Below are positions 27,601 to 41,400 of a DNA stretch of 64,000 nt, piece by piece. The stretch is from Campylorhamphus procurvoides (taxonomy: Eukaryota > Chordata > Aves > Passeriformes > Dendrocolaptidae): the NCBI GenBank assembly GCA_013396655.1, contig WBMV01001028.1, positions 138,042-202,041 of the forward strand. Reading direction: 5' to 3'. Position numbers and translations under genes: made by a program. A model generated the notes under the pieces. It ran no database searches and was not told the DNA's origin. It saw only the letters and a list, made by a program, of their open reading frames with translations. The number at the start of each line of letters is the position of its first letter. The first letter of the stretch is position 1.

Positions 27601-29944
27601 TATATCTTTCTGTGTGACTTATTTGGGTGATGCATTTATGCCCAGGGCTCTGGCTATTGTGTCTTTCCCCCTGTGAACAGGCTGCATACAAAGGCATGCA
27701 GTCCTGCCAGACACCTGTGAGCAGACGTGCTGGCCCTGTGAAGGCTGTGGGCATAGATGTAGTCATCTCTCCTGGTGGCACAGGTGCTTTGCTTGCAGGA
27801 GAAAAGCAGGCTGCTCACAAGGTGCTTTTCCCCTGAGTACTTGATGAAGAGGCAGATAACTCCTCTTTGGTTCTATAAATGCCTGCCAGTCCTGGCTGGC
27901 AGAAGTGACTTTCTGCTGAATTCTCCTTTATCTTCCCCACTTTGCACAGGTCAGGACTGGATTCTTTACCTCTTTTATCTGTCTGAAATGCGAAAGAGTT
28001 ACCAGATGTATTTGCCTTTAACATTCATATTCCCTGCAAAATTGTTTCAAAAAGCTGGAGATTTTCACTAATAAATAAGTTAAAATATTCTTTTGCTTAT
28101 GCTTTTTCTCTCCAACATATAGGATGGTGTTTTCTCACAAAAACCGGGTGATGCAGAAGTGTGAGGAGCAGGTCCAGCCTTGTGAGTGGCCTCACCAAGG
28201 CTCAAGCACCTCTCCTGAGCTGTGGGTCAGTCATGGCCTCTCTGACACTGTGTCTCTTTTCCACTTGCTTTGAAATGCAACCTTCTCAGGTTGGGCTAAA
28301 AAGGCAGATTCAAAGGTTAGGATTTTCTCCCCCTTGCAAATACTGAATTTTGAGCTCTAGAAAGTTTTCTACTGGAGAAGAGAGACTTGGAGCCCTTCAA
28401 CAGAATTTACTTTGCATTCACAGGAGGAAGGTGCTGTATACCTATTGATTTTCTTTCTTAATCCAGAAGTGGCTGACACCAGAAATTTTCTGTTTAAGTA
28501 TTCATTACTATAAAATTCTTTAGTCATGAATACAAAACAGTTTTATTTGTAGCTTTTGGCAGCACTTCTCTCAAAAATTCCCCTTCAGTGCAATTGTGTC
28601 CCAAACCTGTATTTTGTACCTCAGCAAATTTTGTCACTGTCAAAAAATCTGAAAATTCTTTGAGACTACATTAACTACCTTCATGTCCTTGTATCAGAAA
28701 AATACAGAATTTCTTTTCCCTTATCTGTAAAACTGCTACAACTTTTTAACCATTCTGAAAATATTCAAATAGGTGCCACTTGAGACTTTTATCATGGTAG
28801 GTAGATAGTGCCATCTGAAGATTTAGCAAATGCTTTCTGCCTAGTATTCAGAACTACAAAATCAATTGCCAGCTGCTGGAAGTGCTTTAGGTGTTGTGTG
28901 GGAGCCAGATGGGACCACAGAGCCTGAGCACCACTGCTTCTGTTCTGTCTATGTAGAGATGCAAAGATCTGCTCAGCAGGCAGAAGCTGGACACACAGTC
29001 ACTGGGAAATACAAACAAGGCTGCTGTCTCTGAACAGCTCCACAGCCTGCCAAGGCTCCTAGCCAGACCACTGCTTTGCTGAGGAGAAATTATCTTTAGG
29101 TATTTGCTAACGGGCTTTCCCTCCTAGAGTAAAAAGCAGAGATAGCAACTGGATATATTAAATTTCTGAGTCTATAAAATAATTTGGCTGAGCATCAACA
29201 TCTATTAGTTGTTGTTAGCCATGTAAAAACCACTGTTTATCTATAATATGAAATAAATAACTGTTTCAGATAAAGTAATGATGTGAAATGTGTTCAGAGA
29301 GCCAGAACAAGTAACAGAATACTAATTGAATTCATTGGTTTATGGGGTCACTAACAAAAAAATATAGTCTTGATAGAACTTCTCTAAGAGATTCATTAGT
29401 ACTTTAAGGAGATTTTTGGTATTTGTCATTGACATGCTATCTTAACTACAGCAGTAAAAGCTTGCACTATCTTCCATTAAGGGTGTTATCATTCATATAA
29501 TCAAGAGCTAAAAACAATATGCAAATGTAGGGTCTGAACAGTAATGGATGCTTTTAGTTACCACTGTCTTGCACAGAAATAATGGGATAAATAATCTATA
29601 ATAGATATGCTCTGAGAGAACAAGTCTTGGGCAAGGAAACTCTTGTTGCTAGGGAAACTTGGGGTTTTTTTCATAGTAAGTAGGTTTTGGAAGAAAGTGG
29701 CTCATGTGACTTTTGAAATATGTTTTTCCCTTTATGAAGTGCACCTCAGTATTAGCTTCTAGATCCATTTGTGGAAGATAAGCATCATTGTCTCCATGCA
29801 TTATTGTTGTTCTTACTAGGAATAAACTCAGAAGAGTAGACAGTGTGAGCAGACTGTCCCATTTATAAGAAAATGTTCAAGGATTCTTGGAAAAACCATG
29901 CTTATCCTTGTTAAAACTTTGGAGGTGACATAAATAGAAAAATC
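24603..29944. other. Unique AT-rich non-coding sequence
   Basis: No gene is recognised. An AT-only-like tract with TAATATAA units lies at about 26180-26280. Two overlapping open frames at 27563-28071 (up to 98 codons) and one of 61 codons at 28161-28346 lack recognisable domains. Confidence 0.5.
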
Positions 29945-30244
<300 letters not shown>

Positions 30245-33200
30245 CATTCTTCTCTTTCAGCTAGACCTGTTCTCCTTCCTCTTGCCACAGACTGAATTTT
30301 TTCCTTTTTCCCCCCCTGGACTAGAAAAGCTGCTCTGTCTGCAGTAAAGTGAATTTTCAGTTTCTCTCTTTTTTCCTGATTTCAAAGCCTGCCTTTACTC
30401 CCAGTGCACTGTGTGGAATAACCCTCAGCACTCTCAGCTTAAACAAGCAGTAGGCAACACTCTCTTTTCTATTTTCTCCCTAATTGTCTTCTACCTGGAT
30501 TCAGTCAGGTCTTTCCTCCCTACAATACTCCTCTCTTTGGTTAGTGCACCACTGATTTCAGTCTACGTCAATTTACCTCAGTGGGCTCAGTAATTTTTTG
30601 CAGTCAACTCATACCCAGAGTCTTGGAGGAGCTGTGTAAAGTCTGACAGGTTATCCTGATTAAGACACATTCTGTAAATCTCTCCTAGAAGGGTTTTCTC
30701 CTATGAAAGGCAAACAATAACAGTACTTCAGAGCACAGTGTCACAGCCTCAAATAACTAATGAAGAACAAAAGAAAAGCCCCTCCAAAACCTTCCCCAAA
30801 ACCAACACTGCAAATGCAATAAGTTTTGGAGTGTGTCTTCAATGCACTGGAAAAACATGGGTAGGAGCCTCAAAGCAATTTTGATTAGGGGAATAAGCCT
30901 TGTTTCTGTTTGTCAAGTCTACTGTGATGTTTCAACCATCTTACTGAGACTGTAGGTACATGATTTCAGATAGCCAAAGAAATATTAGAGAATGTAGGGT
31001 ATTTTTGCATCTAACAGGTGTTCTGTGAATTTACCCAATTTATGAGTAAATATTTGGGCCACAAAGGTATGATTTGAAACAGTACACAGTGGAATCTGCA
31101 AATGCTGTATTTGTTAGCACCATGTATTAATAAAGCTGATTAAACAAATATGAAAGGGCTTTGGAAGGGTAAAAACCCTTCTAAATTCAAGTCTTATTTT
31201 GTGAAGCAAACCACAAGAGACCTGATTTCACTTTAGCTCTTAGAAACAAGAAGAAATTGGTGTATAAAGATTTAGAAACTGACTGGGTAGTACAACAGTC
31301 AGTCCTGGAATAAATTAAATGAATGAAATGCTTTTCAAACAACACAGCTTTTGTCAAATAGAATTTTACTACCTGGAATTATTGTGTTGTCTTATATTCA
31401 CCTGTGGATGATAGACTGGTGGTAACGCTGTGAGGTAATGCCCTCAGAGCACTCTTTAATTTGCCACTGGGACTTTCTGCCTCTTCACCATTGAGAGGGA
31501 TTTACTCTCCATTATGCTCCCTCTCTACTTTGTAGCTGTGAAAGGAAAGAAATTATTTTACTGTTTTGTCTGAAAAAAATCTCCTGAATCCATCTCACTC
31601 CTCAGAGATAAGAAGAAGCCGAAATCTATATGTGATTTAGCAGGTCTCCAGGGTCAGTGAGACACCAGATATGCAGGCCCATGGGTCAGAGACAGGCTTA
31701 TCTCTCCCAGAACACCTTTCTTTGGCAAAAAAGGAATCTCAGGTTCGCTTGAAAGTCAAGTAAAAACAACATTCCTGAAATTGCTGTGATGCAAAAGCTG
31801 TTAATCTGATAAGCATATGAACTTTCTGTATCTTTTAGAAGGGTCTTAAATGACAGCTTCTTCTGTTTCATATTTGTAACCACTTTTCCTGCTTTTGCTT
31901 GAAGAACACTTTAGCATTGTCTACACCTTAGACATGTCCAGTTATACCAGCAAATCTCTCCCATCTAGGACCAGTAAGTGTGGCTGATGTTAATGATGAT
32001 AATCACATATCAGGAAATTATTGCCAGGCCAGCAGGGGTTCAGGTGCTGAAGGGAACTGCCAACCACTCAGTCATTGCTCATTCCCTCTAGGAAAACAAG
32101 GGCAGCTTAATTTGACATGAAATTTGTACTGCATAGATGACCTTTCAATGTGAATGTGAACAACAATGATGAAGAAGTGGTGTAAACATGGAGCATTAAA
32201 TTATTGAAAAGGTTAACAAATATTAATTAATTTCACTTGGACATGTGTAAGGGAACTGTTCTAACAAACAAGACAAAACAAAACTTGTTGCTGAAGTTCA
32301 GTCAAGATCAGGGCCTTGCTCATGTTGCTCTTTACTGCTTTACTAGAAATATAAGCTCATCTCCCAATACTCTGTCACAGCATGATGTCCATATCCTTCA
32401 ATCAAACCTTAACAATGAGCCTGCATGAACCTGCACTAACTTTGGGAGTCCAAGTGTACAAGAATTAGATTTGAAACTTTGCAGCTTCTAAACTTTAGGT
32501 GCAGCATTTTTTATAACACTTTGACTTAAACTGAATACATAAAATAATAATAAAAAAATATTCTGATCAATAGCTTGAGTCAATGCATTCAGAGATAAAT
32601 TAGCTGGAAATAAACATTTATTGGAAGAAGTGAATGAAATTCTTATACTTTAAAATATTTCTTCTTACAGAAAAAAATAGCAAATGGAGATGATAACAAC
32701 CATGACTGAAGAAAAATAAATCAATAGCTGCAATATAATTACATTTGTAGTTGTTTCAGTCAACCAGATATCTTACCCACCTCTACGTGTAGTTCTGCAG
32801 GCAATTAATGTACGTAAATCATGCACAGCTTTGGTACTTCTATAGGAAATGATCTGCAGGTAGAGAGATTTTGTGTCTTTTCTTTCTTCTCTTTCTTTTC
32901 ATTCATAAAAAAAGTCCATTTAAGGCTGGTGTTGATGCATTATCTGTATTGGCACTGCCGATTCATTTGACAACAGACTTTTTGATTGATTAGCAATAAC
33001 AACCTGACACAAGGAAGGGATAAACTCTCACAGACCTTTCTTTCCTCCCTGTAGCACATATCTGTTTGGTATGTCAGAATTCATTTTTATATCCATCCTT
33101 TGCTTTTAATGATTGTGGAAGACCCATTCAAGGATGTGAGGAAAATGGCTATGGTAGCAACCTGTGTCTTTACCCTGAGGTTGTATGGGATGCATTAATA

Positions 33201-34907
33201 CAGAACAGAATATTATCATGGAACAGTTAAAACTCTTTACTTTGATCCTTTCTCTCAAGACTATTGGAAACATAGATGTTCCCTCCAGTTTTTGCTTTTC
33301 TCTTTTTTTTTCCTTACCTGAACATTGTGAAATACTGATGCAGGAAGTATTTATTTTGGGGAATCATTGATTTTATTGGCCAGGCATTATTGTGCATTAG
33401 TATTTAAATCACCACTTGAAGTTTAATCCACTTTAGAACCTCCCTCATGTTCCTCAGATCGTGTGTGAAGGACCCCAATAGACTAAATGTCAGTGAACTT
33501 TGGGAGCATTCAGTTGGGTCCCTTCCATTTTTCACTTCAGATTTGAGTGAAGTCACTGAACATGTTGGAGCTGAAATCAAACCTTACCAGATTTATATGG
33601 AACTACAAAAATGCCTCTTTTTTGTAGTGGTTTGTGTACATGTTTGAATTGTCACAAAGTCTAGTAAATGGTTCAGTTCTACCACAGTGTTTTGGAGGCA
33701 GAAAAGGCTCATAGTACTGTTGAGTGCACAAATGACACGGAATAATCACTAACATTTATTTCACACTTTTAATTCATAGCCTTTAAAAATGGTGATACTG
33801 TCAGTGTATCTTCAGATGGCTTTTACAAACTCAGCAAAATTAGCAAGTTATGTTGTTTTTTCTTTAATTAAGGAGACATTCTCCAGTGAAATCACAGCAC
33901 TATTCAAGAAAGAAACTCCTTGGGCACTGTAGCTACATTTTACAATGACAAAATACGTGGATGCAGACTGAGACCAAATCCACTAAAGGGTTTTCCAACT
34001 ATAGTGTTATCTAGCATAGTCAAATGTCACTCCCAATATGTACAATTTTATTAGCTTCAAATGTTCATTTTTTCATCATTTGTGTCCTTTAATGTACTAA
34101 AAAATGTCATAATATTTGCTCTGGACTGGACTAAACTGCCACTTAATTGACCATCATGTTTAGGACAACCCATGTGGCTATAAGACAGTTTATTAGCATT
34201 GCAAAAGAAACATTTTCCATCTTGGGCAATATGATGAGACATTTATTTTCTACTATGGGAAGTCTCTGCAGTTCAGAGCACCACCTTTCTGGTGGTGTTA
34301 TTTGGCCAGTTCAAATAAAGTGTCAATTTCCTCCTGAAGTTGTTGGAGTGGTGCAAAAATCAACAGGGTAAAAAGTCTGATCACTGAAGACACACACTCA
34401 CTTTTGTCAGGATGGAGACAAAAACCTGCCTGATTGCTTGGGAAGATATTGCTGACACCTAAACTGGAGGCATCTTAGGATACTGCCTGTGCAAAGGAAA
34501 AAATTTAGGATCTCCACATAATAAAAGAATAGGCTAAGGATCAGGTAGCAAACACGTAACAGCATAAGGCCCAGATTGAATGGCCTCTTGAAAAGACATG
34601 TGTCTCTCCCTTTTTGCTAACTGGATACTCCTGAAGAAAACGTTCCTAAAGTTATAGAGTGAGAATACTCTTTACTATTTCTAACATTTTCCAGTCTACA
34701 AGTTGTTCAAAGGCAGCAAGTTCCAGGGACCCATCCCTAGGGTAGTTTAAAAGACTAACTTCCTTACCCAGAAAATGAATTTTTTCAGAGTTTTATCTAT
34801 TCATGTGTGGAACTGGCAGATGGCTCAATGTTCAGAAGGCATGCCAGTATTTGGGCAATTTCCTAGCAAATGTAGATCTGTCTTCCATTTGGTGTGAAAC
34901 ATCACCT
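30245..34907. other. Unique AT-rich non-coding sequence
   Basis: No gene or mobile element recognised. Open frames do not exceed 74 codons and none carries a domain signature. Confidence 0.5.
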
Positions 34908-35412
34908 TAAATCCTGTGTTCAGTTTTGGGTCTCTCATTATGAGAGAGACATTGAGGTGCTGGATTGTGTCCAGAGAATGGTAACAGAGCTGGGGAAGGG
35001 TCTGGAGAACAAGTCTGATGAGGGAACTAGGGGTGTTCAGCCTGGAGAAAAGGAAGCTCAAGAGTGGCCTTATTACTCCCCACAACTACATGGAAGGAAA
35101 GTGCAGCCAGGTAGGGGTCAGTCTCTTTAACCTGGTAACAAGTGACAGAATGAGAGGAAACAGCCTTAAGTTGTGCCACTGGAGGTTTAGACTCGAAATT
35201 AGGACAAAGTTTTCCACAAAAAGAATTGCAAAGCATTGAGACAAACTTTCAAGGACAGTGATGGAGTCACCATACCTGGAAGTGTTCAAAAAACGTGAGG
35301 TTGTGGCACTTGAGGACATGGTTTAGTGGTGAACATGAGGTGGTGGTGCTGGCTTGGCATTTGGACTTGATGACCTTAAAGGTCTTTTCCAGCCTTAGCT
35401 ATGATTCTGTGT
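34908..35412 (+). mobile_element. CR1 LINE, 5'-truncated (~505 bp), different 3' type
   Basis: Starts in the end of ORF2 (CTGTGTTCAGTTTTGGGTCT, then GACATTGAGGTGCTGGA and GGGTCTGGAGAACAAGTC) and continues through AGCCTGGAGAAAAGGAAGCTC to a 3' UTR containing GGACATGGTTTAGTGGTGAAC, CTTGATGACCTTAAAGGTC and the tail CTATGATTCTGTG. The ACATGGTTTAGTG region marks a CR1 subfamily different from the copies at 2.6 and 21.2 kb and related to the minus-strand fragment at 24.5 kb. The copy carries indels and is not coding. Confidence 0.92.
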
Positions 35413-38400
35413 CTTTGGCACCTTGCTTATGCAACACACCTATTCATAAAATACTTAGAAAAGAGTTTTGGGGTTTTTTTCTTCATTCCCTCTTTCTCTT
35501 TTCCTCACCACCCTGGTAAGCCTATGACAGCAGCATGAGGAGCACTGGCACTATTGTCAGTGTTGCTGTGTTCAAGTCGTCTCCTTCAGCTCTGCCAAAC
35601 CACAGCACGAAGTGTGGTGGAACTGTTCTGTCAAATAGGACATCCAAATTTGACTGGGGGCAGGATGAAAAAATCCTGATGACAAATGATAGGGGGACAA
35701 ATTGAGTTATAAAACCAAACACGATCTCTTTTGAGGGACAGCATCACTGCCAGGATATTCTCAACACAGATCCCAGAAGAAGACTATTGGGTCAGCTCTA
35801 ACAGGACAAGCTGAAGAACTTTCTGAGCAAGAAAACAGGTATCATTGGCAGGAAGATTTCAACATGGGGTAGAATGGCAGTGGGATTTTTTCCCACTTTG
35901 TGTATATAGAGAAGAAATAGAGAAGGAAAACAAGAATGAGGTATTTATTGCTATGTTTGCCAGCACCATTCAGCCCAAGACAATTACTCTTTAAAGTGAT
36001 TGCATTTAATAGAGCCATAGATCAGAAGAATGTTATGTGCTTTGAAAAGATTGATAGACAAGAAAAAAGTCTCTGCTTCAGACTTTCTTGAACTTGTAAA
36101 TGCTTTTGATTCATGTGTGTGTGTGGTCAGATGAAGAACCTGCTGTTTTAACAGTACAAGCCTTGAATCCCAGTCTTTGCACTGGAAATATGTGGTAAAG
36201 GAGCTAAAGAATGAAAAAAATTCACCAACATATTATAACTAATAAACTGGTTTAGAAAGTTATACACTAAATAATAAACTAGAGCTGATGTGCGTTCAGC
36301 CTAAAGATGTGTTTCCCTTGGTGGTGACATCAATGGAAATGACCCCTCAGCCAAATGGCAGTTTTAGGACTGTCTAATTGAGTGGTTTAATTTCTCTTCC
36401 CACAGTCAGGTGTAATGGCCTGAGGATCACACAAAATGGACAAATATAAACACCTCCCTTCAGTGCAACAGGAGACCAGACAGGTTGTGCAAGGGCATCC
36501 TAAACGACCCTAGAAAATCCATCTTTAACAACTGAATTGTACTCTTAGTACTATTGCAGTGCAGCCATCAGATAAGAGACAATTAAAGTAATGGCCTGTA
36601 GGTTTCATGTAGCTCAAGAAAAAGATCGTATGGATAAAAAGATAACTTTTTATTATGTTCATAAACATTTGTTTCTTTTTTTCCTCCCCTATATTTGCCC
36701 TATTTTTTTCTCAACATTTATTGTTTTTATAAATTTGAGAAACTGTTTATGGGAAAGCAAATCTATTCCTTCCCTCTCCAGTTCAGAGACAGGAGAAATT
36801 AGGAGACATATTGAGCTCTTTGTCTAAACCAAACAGAGTCATTCCTAATCCGTAACAATGGAGGTTTTAACACTGCAAATGTTTATAACTATGAGAATAA
36901 ACCAAATCCAAAATGCACAGTAAGGTGCAAACTTTTATCTTGTATCTGCTGGTTTGGAAGGACAATGGTGTGACAATCACCTTCTTAATAACTTACTTTT
37001 GCGTCAGAATACACTCTTGTACCTTCTCTTTTGTGTAAAGACATAACTTTAGTTCAGGTCAAGCATCTGAACAGTGTGAATTAAATACACAAAAATAAAA
37101 AAAATACAAAAATTCATGGTTTTTAATTGAACGCTGACAAAGGAAGAATAGCAGAACTACAAGGAAAGTCAGAGGTTTCCAAAACTCTTCTCCGTGGTGC
37201 AGGGTTCCCTTTGCACAGAAATACTGCTGTGAGAAATGCAGTCACTGTTGGTGTCATTGCCAGATTCTCAGCTTACAAAAACTGTCACTCATTAAATTCA
37301 GTCCATTGAACATTAGACTTGTTAAACAAATCTGTGGGATTGATGGTTTGTTTATTTATTTTGTAGTTTGTTTGTTTCATGTCTGTCTAAAACAGAGCTT
37401 CGCAGTGGTTGCTAAATTTGTTTTTAGAGTTTCGAAGTTTGTTTCGTTTCTACCTTTTCAGGTTTTGTGTCCTTTTTTCCCCTCACTCAAGTGACAATCA
37501 GGGAATCTCTTGTGCTTATAACCACAGATCTCACTCCTGCAACTCTAGTTCAGAGCACAAGCTCAGCCTGTTGAAGATGCCTTCTTTTCCAGAACCCTTT
37601 CTGTGAATTCATTGCCCTGCTCTTCCAGGGGCAGCTTTTGCAAATCATTTTTGTCTACAAAAAAAGTGAAACTGCCTCTTCCAGGGCTGGGTACCAAGCA
37701 CGAGCTGCACACCAGCCAGTTCTGAAACTGCGTTTTGCTTGTTCCATGATAAAATGTCCCATGATGAAATGTCCCATTTCTGAGCACTCTCTGTTCCTCC
37801 TAATGCCATCAATGTTTTGCCATTTTCTGGAAAATGCCAAATTTTTGAGAGAGCTGCACTGTCTGGCTGATGTTCTGTCATAATCCAAACCAAATTTAAC
37901 TAGTTGGTTTGGATGATTTCATGGTTGCTGTGAATGATTGTACAAAATACTGACCTCTTTTCACTAAATTTTGTGAGCCATCTCCAGTAAGCATTGCAGG
38001 ATTGGTCTCTTTGCCTCACTGTCAGTTCCCCAGAAGGATTTGTGTAATAAAAAAATCACGAGCATGTCCAAAAGTTTCCCTGCAGGGATAGTGAGTTAAA
38101 CAGGGCTGCAAAACAGTTTTTCCCCAGCCAAATCTTTCCTCTAGGCCAGAGAGTGGTGCAGAGTAATGGGCTGTGAGCTCTTCTCAATTGCCAAATATGT
38201 GTCCTTTGCTGGAGACACTGATCAAATACCTGCTCCTGCAGCATGCAAGGAGCTGGTGCAGATTGCTCTTTACATGTTTTCTTCTCAGAGGAAATAGAAG
38301 CAACACAGAGAAAAATTGCCCCAGACTAAAACCATTCTACTGCACTTATTTCTGAGCAGAATGAAATTCAGACTTGTCTCAGTCTTGAGAAGTCTTTGCT

Positions 38401-41400
38401 CCTCAGGGCAGCTGCTCCCTGGACTTTGTGAGAGATCTAGGGAGAAGGGAGACAGATCAGCAAAAGTAGGGGCTGAGAGGTTGGAATAAGATAGATTTAT
38501 GCCATCACTCCTGATCTCTTCTGTTCTCTGTAGTCAAGGCAAAGGCATCATTTACCTTAACTCTAATCCTTCAAACAATTTCAATCAATCACTGAACCTC
38601 ACCTTTCACCTGCAGAGGATTTCCTCAGCATCCACTTCAACAAATCACCTTGTTCCACATGACCTTTCTTTATCAGGGTACCAGGCCACTCACTCATGCA
38701 TCTTCTAGAGGCACTGAGGGATGCCTGTCAAGCCATACTTGCAGTCCATCTCATCTGTTAATAACCCTCACAAACTCCTGCAGTGGCAATTTGCCTTACC
38801 CAAAATGTCCTTATGAATGGATATAAGTAACTTGCTTTTACTCCTGTGACAGCAAGCTGGACAAAAATATTATTCCACAGGGATCAAGACTGATACTCTG
38901 ATTAAGAGAATAAAAAATTGCACTGTCAGAGACAGTTGCTCCGTCATAATAATGTCAGCTTAGAGTTTAGCCCATTACCAAAGATTAATTTTGGGACCGC
39001 ACAATAAATGCAGAACCAGATTCCTTCCACTGGTTAAGGTGGAAGACCAGGAGGGACTTCATTCTATTCTGTAGGTTTGGATGGTTCAACAGAGTTTATT
39101 TTCAACTCTTACCAAGTGATGGTAGTGATGCTCATATCTATATTTTCTTTCCAATTTCCATTAACAATGTTGTGTTGAATGTAGATTTCAGCACAGCCTA
39201 CCTGTCTGTCTCTCATAAGAAGAGCATTTGTCAGAGCATGATGGCAGCTACTAAAAATTAACTTAGAGAAAGAAGAATTCTTAAAGGAGTTGCTGGCTGA
39301 GTGCAGCAATCCCTCCAGAGAACACCTGGGAAGAGCTCGAAAGTTAGTTAAGTAGGAATGGAAAGGGAAGCAGAGGACCTGTACTGACCGTGTCCTTCCT
39401 TTCATAATCTGGTGTGGCCATCTGCTGCTATCAGTGAAATATAATCAGTAGTTTCTTCCTTTGCAGGTCTTGGCCAGCTCAGAGTTTGGAGGTAGTTGCA
39501 AAGACTCGTTCTTGGCTGGGTGATGGTCACCGAAGTAATGAGCATCAGGTGAAAGGCTGGGAAGCTGGTTTTGAAGTCCCTTTCTGCTGGAGCCTGGAGT
39601 GTCTGCTGGGGAAGGCACCTCTGGAACACCAGCTGCTACAAACTCTCTTCACTGACAATCATGAAAATATGTGCTTGTGTCTCTGCTCAGAAAGGAAGGA
39701 TACTGACGCTTTTGTTTCTGGGGTTTCTCTGGATTCCATGAGACTTTTCATCCCTAGGCATCTTGAAGCTGAGCCTAAATGTAACTGGGGAGGTCTGAAG
39801 GCAAATACAGCTTTGTCCACAATGGAAACTGATTTCTAACAAAGAATAAAGTTTTGAATGACTGCAGTACTGGGGGACTTGTTTTTTCTTCTCACATATT
39901 CTATTGCAAACAGAAAATTTGAAGTAGGGGGAAAAAAGGGAAATCCACTATATGCAAAGATATAGAATACTGTTGTGAAAGATTCTGTCATAGAAAATGT
40001 CAGTACTGCAGTTCAGGGTCCTACATAGTCCATTGAAAGTTGCACCCAGGGACTTCAGCAGCAGGCTGAAAAAGGTAAGCATTCAATTTTTCATTCTGGT
40101 GCAACACACTTGTAGTTAATCCACTGTATACCAGAACACTCAATCACATTACTGCATGTCCTGCTCATAAATCAACAGCCTTATAGTAGAATACCTTATG
40201 AACTAGAATTGCCTCAATTAAGATCTAAAGCAGAGAGCCACAGATGTGTCCAGAAGCAGCATTTTGGCTGTTACACCTCCACTGGGGCTGCTGCTCACAG
40301 CCAGTGTCTCCCTGGCACCCAGTGCACATCAGCAGAATATTAAGAAGTGATTTTTCTATTACACAACAGATGTGCTCTGAGTCACCTGAAAGTCTGCATG
40401 TTCACCTGGAGACAAGACTTCATGCTGAATATTGAACAATGTTCAGTATTGGATTAGTGCTTGATCTCATTCATGAACACATTGTGTTTAGGTAACAGTG
40501 CCTTTGTTCTTGGGAAGAAAGAACTGTCTCAGACATGTTAGAGGGTAATTAAAAAGTGCAAACCAATGTGAGTAGGAACCCAATTATGCATAAACTCTGT
40601 AAAAAACCAAAAAAGGAACTCAAGAAACAGCAAGAAAGAGTTTGGCACTGGAATAAAAACTACATAGAGTTTACCAAAATCCATGGAACAAATCAAAGGG
40701 CCTGAGTGTGCAAGATTGTGGAGAAAACAATGATCAGAACTCTCATGCAGTTATAGTTTGGTAGCTGTAAAAGGTAGAGATAGTGTCATCATTGTGACTG
40801 GTAACTATGACATAGACTTGAAGTGACAACAACTACAACAAAAAAGAATGTATCGATGCATTCTAAGGTCAGTGGTTCTTTTTTATCTTATTTTTTTTTC
40901 TGCTGAGTGAGGAAGGAATTTTGCCTTTCAAAATTTTTCACAATCTGCTGCTTGATCTTTCCTGGGAGCCTCTTAGATGACAGCAGAGATGATCTTTGGT
41001 GCCATGCTCCCCTCTCACGCTTTCCTAAGAGCTGATCCTTCCAGGACCCTCTCTGCCACTTGGTTGAAGAGCAGCCACGAGCTCAAGAAGAAGGTGGTCC
41101 TGCACATGTGATGGAAGGAGAGGGACCTGCTCANATTCTTCCTAGACAGAGCTGTTATTGGCAGTATAAAAAAAAAACAATTGGACGATGGGCATGAAGC
41201 TCTGGTTCACTTGAATATCATCATTTCTATGTGCCTTTTGCAGGCAGGGGCCAGCTTAAATAAGGGTAAAATGCACATGCTCACTCCCAGGGTCTGCTCA
41301 AGCAAATTAACAGCTTTCCAAGAGACCATCAAAACAGGAGATGCAATGCTTGCTTCTCAAGGGCTGGCAATGGGTCACAACATGAGTCCGCAGTCTCCCA

